NCBI GenBank assembly: GCA_900208305.1
Contig: OAPG01000002.1
Location: 558,001 to 622,000 of the forward strand
Reading direction: 5' to 3'
Origin: Melanopsichium pennsylvanicum
Lineage: Eukaryota; Basidiomycota; Ustilaginomycetes; Ustilaginales
Length of the DNA: 64,000 nt
A program made the translations under genes and the position numbers. Position 1 is the first letter of the stretch. The number at the start of each line of letters is the position of its first letter. Positions 1 to 9,247 of this stretch are shown piece by piece. The notes beneath the pieces are model-generated. The model saw only the letters and a program-made list of their open reading frames with translations, was not told the DNA's origin and searched no databases.

Positions 1-2
1 TG

Positions 3-581
3 CATGAGGATGGCGGGGATGTGATCAAGCGTCCAACAAGCGCGACTGGGCAGAGACTGAGTGTTTTTGAACATGGGGATAGGATGAAGATATCGAGAAG
101 TCCAAGTCCAATCGTAAGGGCGCCGTCTGTGCCACTTCCATATAGACATTCGCTTATGACGTCGACGATGGCTTTGAATCGAGGCAGTTGCTCCACGCAA
201 GGAGGATCAAGCTCGATGAGTATCTTGGAGAGGCAGAAAGGGTTGGGGGAATCGGCCAAATCTAGTCCTGCGACTTCGGTCCCTGGTGTTGAGGATGATT
301 CGCAGCGGCCTGATCTTTCGTTCAAAGGGCCGAATTTCATGATTGCTCCTCGATCGGAACACGCAAAGACCCAGACACACGTATTGCAGTCAACGCCTCG
401 GGCAGCACACAAGGCGACGGAATCGAATCTCCCTGAGCAACTCGACACCGGAGGTGGTGCTGTGTCAGTGACCCAGTCGATGGCGACAGCAGAAGAAGCG
501 GAATTTTTTAAAGGGCAAAAGAGCCCATTCCGAGGGATAACCAAAGACACACCGCGTCAGCTATTTAGTCCAAGACCATAA
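3..581 (+). CDS. C-terminal part of an unrecognised protein (5' end outside the window)
   Basis: The frame is open from the left edge through to a stop at 579-581, so this is the last ~192 residues of a gene that begins upstream. There is no in-frame ATG at the left edge, so the true start lies outside. The visible part is rich in Ser, Pro, Thr and Gln and contains short SP/TP-type dipeptides (SRSPSP, KSPFRG, DTPRQ) that look like proline-directed phosphorylation sites. No fold or catalytic motif can be seen, so it is probably the disordered tail of a larger protein. It faces the 3' end of the eIF2B-beta gene (convergent, 352 bp between stops). I do not recognise the family. Confidence 0.55.
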   Translation, partial: HEDGGDVIKRPTSATGQRLSVFEHGDRMKISRSPSPIVRAPSVPLPYRHSLMTSTMALNRGSCSTQGGSSSMSILERQKGLGESAKSSPATSVPGVEDDSQRPDLSFKGPNFMIAPRSEHAKTQTHVLQSTPRAAHKATESNLPEQLDTGGGAVSVTQSMATAEEAEFFKGQKSPFRGITKDTPRQLFSPRP

Positions 582-933
582 ATTCCGACTCGAAGCGACT
601 AGAGACATATTTTGATTGCTTCCTCAAACAACCACATCACTAGTGACCATCTTGGATGTTTTTAACACTCCTTACAGTATCATTTTCACTTTCATTTTGC
701 ATGCTAATTTCACGTTTGGCAAAACCAATCTTTCCAACGTTTGCCTGTCCTTCTGTCTAACATCTATCTACTCCCTTTCCAACAAACGTTAGAAATTTCA
801 CACATTTGCATCTCCCGAAAGCACAAAGAGAGGGAAAGAGGATGTTATTATTTGTTTAACGTCGCAAAAAAAGCAGGCGGATCAAAACCCCCCACCCCCC
901 CCCCCCCCCCCTTTTTTGTTTTAATTTTAATAA
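582..933. other. Convergent 3' spacer with a long C homopolymer
   Basis: Non-coding stretch between two convergent stop codons. It is AT-rich and contains a TACAGTA heptamer at 673-679 and a C tract of 17 bases at 895-911, preceded by six C and one A. The tract would be a G17 run in the 3' UTR of the minus-strand eIF2B gene. A 76-codon ORF across the tract codes for a proline run and is not a credible gene. Confidence 0.7.
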
Positions 934-2736
934 TTACAAGACAATATCGTCCTGATGATAATTCTCCTTAACCAACCTATAAACGTAACTCGGTGGATGT
1001 TCACCCACATTTGTGATAAACACATCCACTAAATGAGGAGCAACATAATCGTAAGCATTGCTAACGATTTCAGCGTTTTCAACAATACTACTACTAGTCG
1101 CATAATCGAACAATGCCGATGGACCTAATGCACCCACCGTGGAAGTGTTTGAAAAGTTTTGAATCGAAGATGACCACTCTGGACAAATCTTGTACACACC
1201 TGTCAAGATTACGACGGGTGTAGAATGCTGTTTAGCCGCCAGAGCGGTAGCAAAAGCACCTGCACTAGAAATGAGACCTCCATTAGCCAAAACTGCATGG
1301 GCACCTAGTACAACTTTAGAAACACGAGGCATGACGGCAAAAATGCTACTATCTGGAATTAGCAACACCGAAATTCCAGCTTTAGTTAACGATCGAGCCA
1401 GATCATGCCCCGCGTACGAAGGCGCCGTTTCCGCAACAATCACAGTGAACTTTCGATCTTTAGCAGCAGCAGAGAAAAAACCTTGAACCGTGCCACTCGC
1501 ACCAAGAGTCAGGATGACTTCACCCGAATGAATGTGATCCCTCGACACTTTCGAGATGTTGTCATCCACAGTTTCCAACTCGTCGATCAAGTCTTGAATG
1601 GCTTGGATCAGAAGAGGTTTGAGAAAATAAGCTCCTGCCGATTTCTTGGCCATGACCGACTTGGTATCATCGTCCTTTTGTTCATCCGAGTCTTGATCTG
1701 ACTCAGTTTCGGACTCGTCTTGAGAATTCTCCTGCTCGTCCTCTTCTTGATCATCGTTCAAAGTGGCAGTGTTGCGAGAAGGGCCACGATGCATTGCTTT
1801 CTCCGCCTCGGCTTCACCCGCAGCATCTTCGGTGAGACTCACGCCGCTCATGTGTTGAGAAAGCTGGGTGAAACTCGAATCAAATATACCGCTGCCTTTG
1901 CGAGAGAGCGAAGCATGAGGAGTGGAAGCATAGCTGCCATCGGCTGGAGTATGGGCCAAACTCGACGTGGTGGATGTAACCATAGCTCCCGCAGCGACGA
2001 GATCAGAGATGGAAAAGCTACCGTACACAAACGCGCTCGATCCTCCTGCTCCCGTGAGGTCGGATGCGCCACGGAGCGGGTAAGGTCCAGGTCGGGAAAT
2101 GGGTCCACCGCCGCCAGTTGAGCAAGAAGAAGAAGAAGCGAACTGCGAGTGCGAAGAGCTGGTATTGGTGCTCCTTCCGTTGTGTGGTGATGAAACTTGG
2201 GGAACGGATGAGGATGAACTCGAAGCACTAGCGTTCTGAGTGTGTGCAACATGGTGCGAAATGGCGGTTGCGGTGCCGAACGCCGTGGCGAGATGCAAAT
2301 CGGTGATCGAGTTGCTCAGACTGTGAATTGCGCTTGCTTCGGAACTATTGCCACCATGATTGCCAAGCTCCTTCTCTCGTGCTTCCAACAGCGCCGCTTT
2401 TGCCTCTTCCCTCAAGAGATGTACCACTCTACGCGTAATATTTCCGATGGATTGCTCTGCAGGTTGTGAGAGCTGAAGGTGTCGACCAGCTGCTTTGATG
2501 ATATCGATGAGCTCCTGCATGGAATTGAACTTTGCAGAAGAAACGACGCTGCGAAGAGCCTTTGCAGTGGCTTCCGAGACTGCTTCGGGACCGGAGATCT
2601 GACCTCGACGCAAACGAAGCGAGAGAGAGATGATGAGTTTTTGGGAAGCTCTATCTTTGATGATGGTTTCAAATGGCATCTGATGAGTGAGTTTGAGGCC
2701 TCCGAGGCCGGAGGTGCCAAGTGTTGTGGCAACCAT
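934..2736 (-). CDS. GCD7: Translation initiation factor eIF2B subunit beta
   Basis: This is the beta subunit of eIF2B, the cytosolic guanine-nucleotide exchange factor for eIF2; beta belongs to the regulatory alpha-beta-delta subcomplex that senses phosphorylated eIF2. The 600-residue protein has the family N-terminal helical domain (about residues 20-120, with IGNITRRVVHLLREE) and the C-terminal Rossmann-like domain (about 364-600, with LTLGASGTV and VILTGVYKICPEW), ending with the typical beta-type signature NVGEHPPSYVYRL. Between them lies a roughly 240-residue Ser/Gly/acidic low-complexity stretch, so the protein is much longer than yeast Gcd7 (about 380). The C-terminal signature supports beta over the related alpha and delta subunits. 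The start at 2736 fits the position of the N-terminal domain. It is divergent from the EF-hand gene, with 374 bp between start codons. Confidence 0.9.
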   Translation of the reverse strand: MVATTLGTSGLGGLKLTHQMPFETIIKDRASQKLIISLSLRLRRGQISGPEAVSEATAKALRSVVSSAKFNSMQELIDIIKAAGRHLQLSQPAEQSIGNITRRVVHLLREEAKAALLEAREKELGNHGGNSSEASAIHSLSNSITDLHLATAFGTATAISHHVAHTQNASASSSSSSVPQVSSPHNGRSTNTSSSHSQFASSSSCSTGGGGPISRPGPYPLRGASDLTGAGGSSAFVYGSFSISDLVAAGAMVTSTTSSLAHTPADGSYASTPHASLSRKGSGIFDSSFTQLSQHMSGVSLTEDAAGEAEAEKAMHRGPSRNTATLNDDQEEDEQENSQDESETESDQDSDEQKDDDTKSVMAKKSAGAYFLKPLLIQAIQDLIDELETVDDNISKVSRDHIHSGEVILTLGASGTVQGFFSAAAKDRKFTVIVAETAPSYAGHDLARSLTKAGISVLLIPDSSIFAVMPRVSKVVLGAHAVLANGGLISSAGAFATALAAKQHSTPVVILTGVYKICPEWSSSIQNFSNTSTVGALGPSALFDYATSSSIVENAEIVSNAYDYVAPHLVDVFITNVGEHPPSYVYRLVKENYHQDDIVL

Positions 2737-3110
2737 GACGAAGGTCCAAAAAAGAGATGGAGGTGAAGATTGTGGTGAGAGGGAATGTCAAGCCAAACAA
2801 GAATTGCGAGTATTGAGCAACACTTTTTGGCTCCAGCAGAGAGCGTCACACACAATTTCGTTGACCGCCTTCGCTCCATCATATTTTGCCAAATCTGCCA
2901 ATCCCGTGCGATAAATTAAAAAAACTATATGTCAAGCATCGGTCTAACATAATTTTACAACAACAAAAAACAAGTCTCATAAACCTCCACTGTTCATGCT
3001 CGCTTATCGCTATCATGGACCCAACTCGCAACTCATGATCCCATCTTGTTCCGTTACCCAGCTCACAACTTGATCTACATTCCGATACATTTGTTGCGCG
3101 AAAGTGCAAA
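2737..3110. promoter_or_regulatory. Divergent promoter region, eIF2B-beta / EF-hand gene
   Basis: 374 bp separate two start codons on opposite strands, so both promoters must lie here or overlap the genes. No ORF of note is present. An AT-rich patch sits near 2915-2960. No defined transcription-factor site can be assigned by eye. Confidence 0.5.
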
Positions 3111-4556
3111 ATGCAAGGCATCAACGCTGCATTCGACGACGCTTATCGCACCCACAGAATAGAAATTGGCGACGATCCGAGCACCTTGCCTAACCCTTAC
3201 TCTCGACCTTGTCTCACACGCAATGTTGCCACAACATCGAATTCCGCCAACGGGGACGGTTTCTTGCCTGACACCGCAGAAATTAGTAGCGGAGGATTCA
3301 TGCTCGAAGATGATGCCCCTGGCAACAATGGTGGTGGTGGAGGCTTCATACTCGACGACGACCACGAGACTGGTGGAGGTTTCATTCCCAGTTCCGATGA
3401 CGACCAAGAGGAGCACAACCAAGCGTCCTCTTCCCATCCCAAAAATCTATCAAATCCTACCACCATCCCGCTCTCTGCCATCCCCGAAGCTCTAACGAAT
3501 CTAGGTGTGGATGCTACCGACGCTTCCGTCCTCTCTCTGTTCGCCGAAACTGCGTACACGCCATCCTCTTCACGCAGGCGGTTGGCACCCGGGCAAAAAG
3601 CCGAAAAAGTGGTGGGTCGAGTCGAGTTTCAGCAAGTCGCATCGATCCTGTTGGACCAGATGCAGCAAGCATCTTCATCATCATCGTCAAAAACCGAAAC
3701 TAGAAGTCGAGATGCGGGTAGGAGTAGACCTAAGCGCAAAGCTGCGGTGGAAAGCAGAGCAAAAGCGGCCGAGATTATGGATGATGAACAAAATGATGCT
3801 GGTGCTGGTGAAGGAGGAGGCGGATTCATTGTGGATGATGTGGATAATTCAGAAGATGATTTTGAAGCATCGAGTATACTTGGGAAAAGACGAGCCAATG
3901 TGGAAGCTTTTGACACTGGTAGTGATCTCAGTAGTCAAGATGAGGATGAGTTTGATGTTGATTCAGCTATACGTGACTCTGGTAATCGTAGACGTAGACG
4001 TGGAGCTGATGTACGTACTTTCGCCTCTCCCTCCCTATCGGTTTCACCTTCGCCTTCCGAGGAGAGTACACCGAAACGTCAACGTCGCAACCGTAAAGCC
4101 TCCTCTTTGACCTCATCCTCCTCCTCCACCATTCGCACTACCACCCATCTTAACCCTCTGCAACGTTCCAATGCAAGCACATTGTTTCAACTTCTACTCG
4201 ACCATTTGTCATCTTCTTCTTCATCTTCCACCACCACCATGAAATTACCAATCACTCAACGTCGAATAGGTCCAAACGAATTAACTCACATCGTAGCGAG
4301 TATTGGGGAAAAAATCCCTCTCAATGAAATTAGAGAAATGATCGACGAAGCGGCTAAACTCTTTATGCCCGCTTCATTTAGAGCTGATGAGGACGATGAT
4401 GTGGACGAGGAAGGGGAGAACAGAGGTGCAACGATGGGACAGAGGAAAAGTGCTGAAGCGATTAGAGGTGCAGCTGCCGCACAAGGTATTAGCTCAAGCG
4501 CAAGTGTAGGCTTGGATGAATTCGCTGGTGTTTTAGTACACAATCTACTCATTTGA
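3111..4556 (+). CDS. Degenerate EF-hand (centrin/Rad33-like) protein with GGF-acidic repeats
   Basis: A 481-residue protein of unknown function. The N-terminal part carries short repeats of the form GGF followed by an acidic stretch: GGF at residues 61-63, GGGF ending at F79, F91 and F239, and a weaker GDGF copy near residue 50. Two helix-loop-helix regions resemble paired EF hands without calcium ligands. One is near residues 123-185. The other is near residues 385-478, where RIGPNELTHIVASIGEKIP matches the helix pattern of calmodulin and centrin and the segment closes with GLDEFAGVLVHNLL. Acidic and Arg/Lys-rich stretches with NLS-like KRQRRNRK lie between them. Centrin-like proteins such as yeast Rad33 bind Rad4/XPC in nucleotide excision repair; membership here is an inference from fold pattern only. 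It converges on the SAM decarboxylase gene (279 bp). Confidence 0.7.
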   Translation: MQGINAAFDDAYRTHRIEIGDDPSTLPNPYSRPCLTRNVATTSNSANGDGFLPDTAEISSGGFMLEDDAPGNNGGGGGFILDDDHETGGGFIPSSDDDQEEHNQASSSHPKNLSNPTTIPLSAIPEALTNLGVDATDASVLSLFAETAYTPSSSRRRLAPGQKAEKVVGRVEFQQVASILLDQMQQASSSSSSKTETRSRDAGRSRPKRKAAVESRAKAAEIMDDEQNDAGAGEGGGGFIVDDVDNSEDDFEASSILGKRRANVEAFDTGSDLSSQDEDEFDVDSAIRDSGNRRRRRGADVRTFASPSLSVSPSPSEESTPKRQRRNRKASSLTSSSSSTIRTTTHLNPLQRSNASTLFQLLLDHLSSSSSSSTTTMKLPITQRRIGPNELTHIVASIGEKIPLNEIREMIDEAAKLFMPASFRADEDDDVDEEGENRGATMGQRKSAEAIRGAAAAQGISSSASVGLDEFAGVLVHNLLI

Positions 4557-4835
4557 TTGTTGTTTACAATCGTTCCGACGGGCGTGTGGATAAAATCAAA
4601 GAAAACATCAACGTTATTTCTAACAAAACAACCTTACTCACAAACAAATAATAAAAAAAAACAAAAAAAAAGCAAAACAAAAAAAAGCGTTGATTCGTCC
4701 CTTCGAAACCAAACGAACAAACTTAATGCAAGACGCAGCAAGTAAGTCCACAACGAAACAGTCTGCAGCCATGACAAATGTGTAGTGCGTGCGAATGCGG
4801 AAGATATGAATAAACAAGGAGAATCTGAGTGCTTT
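4557..4835. other. Convergent A-rich 3' spacer
   Basis: Short region between two convergent stops with A-rich runs (about 4649-4687) that suit 3'-end formation of the plus-strand gene. No gene is seen. Confidence 0.5.
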
Positions 4836-6581
4836 CTAGAGACAGTGACGTTTCTCAAAAGAAACAAAAACCAAATTGTACCTCTCGAATTCGTAAGCGA
4901 TCCTATCGGTCCTCTTGTAGCCGTTAAGAGTGAGAGCATGAAGAATGTCTTCGTTGGTCAAAGGTACCTTGCCTCCCACCTTGTCTGCTTGGAATTCTTC
5001 CTCTTCATCAGCAGTGGAAACGAAGAGCGTAATCGACAATTTTCCCGGTTCAAAAATGTCAACCACCCTTCTAACCAACGCGGGAAGACTTGTAGGTAGA
5101 GCTAGCGTACTCTGCTGCTCGTTGCCGTTGCCGTTGCCTTGACCGTTGTCATTTGGGGCGTTGGAGCAAAGTGCAACATTGGTCTCAAACGAAGCATAGG
5201 AAGAATCCTCTTCGGGTGTAACATGGATGGTCCAATATCCTGCATTGTCGTTCTTGCCACCTCGAGGCATGACGGCGTTGGCAGAGTATCCACACGGTTC
5301 GAATGCGAATGCGTCGAGTTGGGTTTGAGGCAAAAGATGGGTGAGACCAAGTTTGTTGCTGAGTGCCAAGCCGAGTGCGTGACCCTTGTCGAGCGAACAA
5401 GGCGCATCCGCGTCAGCTGGGGTGAGCTGTTTGAAAGGGAAGCATTCGGCAGTGGTAGGATGTGCGAGGTTGTCATCAAAGACGAATCGGGCGCAAGAAG
5501 CCGACGAAAGGTGGGTCATGAGAATCTCGAGTGTCTGATCCTCCACGCAAGGCGCAGGAAGAGCCAAAGGACGCTCCACGACAGCATTGTTGGTGGTGGT
5601 ATGTTGGGCGTCAAGAGCACCTTCGCAGCCCATCCAGAGCAACCAGTGGTCGCCATTCATCTTTCCAACAGTATAGGCTGAGCCGTAATCAAAGAATTGG
5701 TCGAGAACGGCAACTTCGAGCATCCAATCGCGATGAGGACCTTTTTGACGCTCGGGGAACATGAAGCTCTTTCGGCTGTAGAAAGCGTGCTTGACAATGG
5801 AACCGAGTTGACGTTGGTGGATGAAGCTCGAGTCAGACATGGCAGTGGAAGCATGATCGTTGTGTTGCTCCTCATCGGAGGAAGGGTTCGAGCGGATGGA
5901 GGTGAGCTTTGCGGAGCTGGCCGAGGTTTTGAGACTGGCGAGCGCGTTGGCAGCGATGGTGAGCAGCTTTTCGAGACCAAGCAAGAGGGTGGTGGTGCCG
6001 CAAGTCTTGAGGATGAGCTTGTGAGGAAAGACAAACATGGAAGACTCGCTAAGGAGGTAAGCGTCTACGTGGGAGCTCTCGATGACGCTGAGGACCTTGC
6101 ATTTGACAATGTCGAGCATGGTTTCCCAAACGTGCTTGGGGACTGATCGAAGGCCAAAGTGGTCGGAACGGGCGTCGGAATCATGCCATCGACAAGTGCT
6201 GACATCTGTGGGTTCTTCAGCGAACCAGAGCTCTAAGAGCTTTTCGGGGCCTTCAAAGGGACCGCAAGCGTCGTGGAAATCGCGCTCAAGCTTTTCGGGG
6301 TTTGAGCTGTTGGAGTCGACAGCGGTGGTGATGCTGGAAGTGTCATGTTGGAGTTGGTTGGAGCGAAGAAGCTCTGTGCGAGCATTCATGATATCGATTG
6401 TTTTGATGCGCTGAGCTTCTTTGGCCTCCATGAGGAGATCGGTGGTGTCTTTGTGGTGATGGTGGTTCTTGTTGTTGTTATTATTATTGATGTTGTTGTT
6501 GTGGTGATGAATATGGAAAGAAGCAGCCGAATAAGAGTCGAGAAGATCAGCAGTAGCCTCAAGGTCGATGGAGGGTGTCAT
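4836..6581 (-). CDS. SPE2: S-adenosylmethionine decarboxylase proenzyme
   Basis: This cytosolic enzyme decarboxylates S-adenosylmethionine to supply aminopropyl groups for spermidine and spermine. It is made as a proenzyme that cleaves itself to create a pyruvoyl cofactor. The 581-residue protein has the family signature FEGPEKLLELWF from residue 109 and the self-cleavage site SESSMF, with cleavage expected between E179 and S180. ILKTCGTTTLLLGLEKLL follows, as in eukaryotic enzymes. It is longer than the usual 330-400 residues because of an N-terminal extension of about 100 residues with a His/Asn tract (about 24-43) and Ser/acidic insertions near 235-250 and 490. The start at 6581 has G at -3. 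A 106-codon upstream ORF ends in an ATGA overlap with this start, which could allow polyamine-responsive translation control. Confidence 0.93.
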   Translation of the reverse strand: MTPSIDLEATADLLDSYSAASFHIHHHNNNINNNNNNKNHHHHKDTTDLLMEAKEAQRIKTIDIMNARTELLRSNQLQHDTSSITTAVDSNSSNPEKLERDFHDACGPFEGPEKLLELWFAEEPTDVSTCRWHDSDARSDHFGLRSVPKHVWETMLDIVKCKVLSVIESSHVDAYLLSESSMFVFPHKLILKTCGTTTLLLGLEKLLTIAANALASLKTSASSAKLTSIRSNPSSDEEQHNDHASTAMSDSSFIHQRQLGSIVKHAFYSRKSFMFPERQKGPHRDWMLEVAVLDQFFDYGSAYTVGKMNGDHWLLWMGCEGALDAQHTTTNNAVVERPLALPAPCVEDQTLEILMTHLSSASCARFVFDDNLAHPTTAECFPFKQLTPADADAPCSLDKGHALGLALSNKLGLTHLLPQTQLDAFAFEPCGYSANAVMPRGGKNDNAGYWTIHVTPEEDSSYASFETNVALCSNAPNDNGQGNGNGNEQQSTLALPTSLPALVRRVVDIFEPGKLSITLFVSTADEEEEFQADKVGGKVPLTNEDILHALTLNGYKRTDRIAYEFERYNLVFVSFEKRHCL

Positions 6582-6898
6582 CGCGGCTGGTGGTGAAGGT
6601 GGAGTGGGGCAGAGGTGAGGAGGTCGAGAGCGTGTGGAAAGGGAAGTTGGAGGTGATGTTGAATGTGTCTAAAGCAAGAGCGGATGAGAGGCGGATCAGG
6701 AGCTTTAGGAAGGAGGACAAGGATGGAGTGAATGGATCGAGAATGGAGTGGAGTGGAAGTGAGGATGTGTTGGGAGGGGGATGTGAGCAGTGGTGGTAGC
6801 GAGGAAGGTGATGTGGGGCGAGAGATGGTTGAAGATGAAGTTGATTGTGTGCTATATGAATTATTACCGCTACTATCGTCTGAATCGTCTGACGGCAT
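6578..6898 (-). promoter_or_regulatory. Candidate upstream ORF of SPE2 (106 codons, ATGA overlap)
   Basis: On the minus strand an ORF starts at 6898 and its TGA (6580-6578) overlaps the SPE2 start codon (6581-6579) as ATGA. By eye there is no other ATG on this strand between 6898 and 6581. Its own start context is weak (T at -3, C at +4), while the SPE2 start has G at -3, so leaky scanning or termination-reinitiation is possible. The deduced peptide is Ser/Pro/His-rich with no recognised domain. SAM decarboxylase mRNAs of animals and plants carry regulatory uORFs. Whether this ORF lies within the mRNA is unknown, and the ATG scarcity partly reflects C/T-rich composition on this strand. Confidence 0.3.
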
Positions 6899-7772
6899 GG
6901 AAGGTAGCGATCAAGGTGAGGACCAACAGGGTTGCCAGCTCCTGGATTTGCAGGAGTGAGATGATGGGATGCGGTGTGAGGGTGTTGAAGGAGGTTGAAG
7001 GATTGTGGTAGCGCAATGGGGTTTGCTAATGGTCGAATAGGATTAGGCTGAAAGGAGTTAAGCTGTTTGATGTGGTGTTGACGTGATCAAGAAGCGATGA
7101 ATCGCAGAATGAGGCCTTTCGTGTGCGGTAAGGTGGATGAAGAAGAAGGAGGGGTGAGGACAAAAGCAACATAGCTAATTACAGTACCGCTCACGGCACA
7201 AAAATATACACTGTGACGCAGTGTCAAAGGCAGACGATTGAGTGTAACCCAGAACGGCCCTGTCGATGAGTTCTTCTTGAAATATTCAGTGTTCAGTTTT
7301 AGACACACACACACACAAATGGTCCAAATCCAATTTCAGAACAATCGCGACAAAATTTGAAAATTCACTCGAATCTCTCGTCTGCATTATTCTTGCATGT
7401 GACACAGGAACGGCACAATTGCTAATTTAGCCAAAATCGCGCGTGGCACAATCGCCAAAATAATAGTAAATAATGAAAAAAGCAATGAAAAAAGCAAACT
7501 ACAAAAAATTCACCGCTAAAGAATGTACAAATGTAGGCCTAACAAATTCTACAAAATCGCCTCTCTTCTTTGGCAATTCGATAAGGGTCCTAATTTACTC
7601 AGCAACCACTAAGTTACTCAACATGCACAATCACTATCCGCATCCGCATTCTGTACTGTTATATTTTCACCACCTCACCACCTCACCACCTCACCGATTG
7701 TGCTATTATCATCTTCCACCATACAGTACCCGTCTCAGCTCTTTTACTTACTCAAACGCTTGCTGCTGCAAC
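6582..7772. promoter_or_regulatory. Divergent intergenic region, SPE2 / ALY
   Basis: About 1.2 kb between two divergent start codons. The SPE2 side (6582-6830) is strongly purine-rich on the plus strand, which gives a pyrimidine-rich leader for SPE2. A (CA)n tract lies at 7303-7317, TACAGTA heptamers at 7180-7186 and 7722-7728, and three tandem copies of CTCACCAC near 7672-7694, close to the ALY start. No protein gene is supported apart from the SPE2 uORF. Confidence 0.5.
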
Positions 7773-8806
7773 ATGGACCGCTTAGACCAACCTCTATCCT
7801 CGTTCTCCAACACGCGCTCTTCTCGTGCACAAAGTCGAAACTCACCTTACAGTGTACGTTCATTCACCTAAACAACGCCAGAAGCAACCCATAACTGACA
7901 TTTTCATCAACCTCATTTCCAACCTTTCTTTTCAACTCAGAGATATTCGAGGTCATCAGCGCCATCAGAAGGTGCCGCATCATGGAAGCATGACCGATAC
8001 CAACACGACACAAACTCACACCATGCCCCTCGTAATGCACCTTTTCGCGCATCCATCTTCTTCCCGCAAGACGAGTCCGAAATCAACAAAGTCAAGCCCA
8101 CCGGCAAGCTAACTATCGAAAACTTACACTACGATGTCTCGGAGCGTGACCTCAAACAACTATTCGAGTCAATTGGTCCCGTCACCAAATCCTACATCAA
8201 ATATGATCGTCACGATCGATCCACCGGAAAAGCCGTTGTAATTTACGACAACCCAAACCACGCCATCCAGGCCAAAAACGAGTTCGACGGCGCAAAGGCC
8301 AAAGGACAGGTCATCAGCATCACGCAAGAAATGCGTGCAGACCGACCAAAACAGGCTCAACATCTTCAGCCGTCGCTTTTGTCCCGCTTCGATCTGTCTT
8401 CTAGGTTAAAAGGGTGAGTATCTTTTGACTCTAGCAAACCTCATCTTGTACAAATTTACTAACCTCCTCTCCTTCACCTGATTGTGATCCATGTCACGCT
8501 TTGCACAGAGACGACTCAGAAGCAATCAATGCCGCTGCTCATAGCTTCGCAGACCGCCTCGGTCCTGTGCGTTACCCAAGCCGCGATGGTGGTCAACGAG
8601 GAACGAGCCGAGGAGGCAATCAGCCCGCTCGAGCTCGAAACGCTCCTGCCAAATCGGAAAAGCGCAAGCCGGTCACTGCAGCTGATTTGGATGCCGAGCT
8701 CGAAGCTTTCATGAACGCTCCTACCAACACCACCACTGCTACTACTGCAAGCCACGCTCACCAATCTCACATGACCTCCAACGGTCTGGATGTCGAAATG
8801 TCGTGA
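7773..8806 (+). CDS. ALY/REF-type mRNA export adaptor (RRM protein), three exons
   Basis: A nuclear RNA-binding adaptor of the ALY/REF (yeast Yra1, fission yeast Mlo3) type, which links spliced mRNA and the helicase UAP56/Sub2 to export. The gene is spliced: exons 7773-7853, 7941-8413 and 8509-8806. Introns are 7854-7940 (GTACGT...CAG) and 8414-8508 (GTGAGT...CAG). Joining them keeps the frame and gives 283 residues. The single RRM spans about residues 75-155, with KLTIENLHYDV (RNP2) and a GKAVVIYDN-like RNP1. The C-terminus has TAADLDAELEAFMN, which matches the UAP56-binding motif of the family. RNA-binding Arg/Gly-rich patches surround residue 205. The start at 7773 is the first ATG of exon 1. 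Confidence 0.85.
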
Positions 8807-9247
8807 TCCGTCCTGTCATCTTGCTAGTCGACTGTTGAAATACGATTTCGTGATACCCTTGCTATCATCACGCAGCTCCAATGTCATTTAATCTAAGTTT
8901 GAGCGGTTGTCGGGTCTTATTCTTAAAAGCCATTGGGTTGTTCACGATGATCGTGTTGCACTGGACAGATTGAGCTTGTCTTTCCCATGCGAGCCCGGAA
9001 AAGGTCACCAACATTCCTCCACACGCGTAAACCACTTTCAATCAATTCAGCTTGAAAAGGCTTGAAAGCGCCACTTGCACAGGCGACAGTTCATATTGAA
9101 TGAGACTACATTTCTCCGCAACCTCACCACAGAATGCGCTTCTTCCTACTCATTTCTTCCCCACCATCACCACATTCACGAGCTTTTCCGACACGACTCA
9201 GCCGTCAGTCAGATCCCTCGCTCGCAACGCCACCGCTACTAGTCATC
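8807..9247. other. Tandem spacer ALY to UBA2
   Basis: 441 bp holding the 3' region of ALY and the promoter of UBA2. The last 150 bases before the UBA2 start are C/T-rich, as is common for fungal leaders. No further gene is seen. Confidence 0.45.

Noticed and set aside
741..971. 76-codon ORF ending in a proline run
   Set aside because: The proline run comes only from the C homopolymer; there is no other coding evidence.
3183..3195. CTAACCC sequence resembling a telomerase RNA template
   Set aside because: It is a single short match inside the coding sequence of the EF-hand protein, too short for a template of TTAGGG repeats.
5054..5070. 17-base identity with 14264-14280 (AAATGTCAACCACCCTT)
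   Set aside because: One such match between two unrelated coding regions is near what chance allows in 64 kb; flanking bases do not match.
9134..9247. 38-codon N-terminal extension of UBA2
   Set aside because: UBA2 proteins have short N-termini and the ATG at 9248 has the better context.
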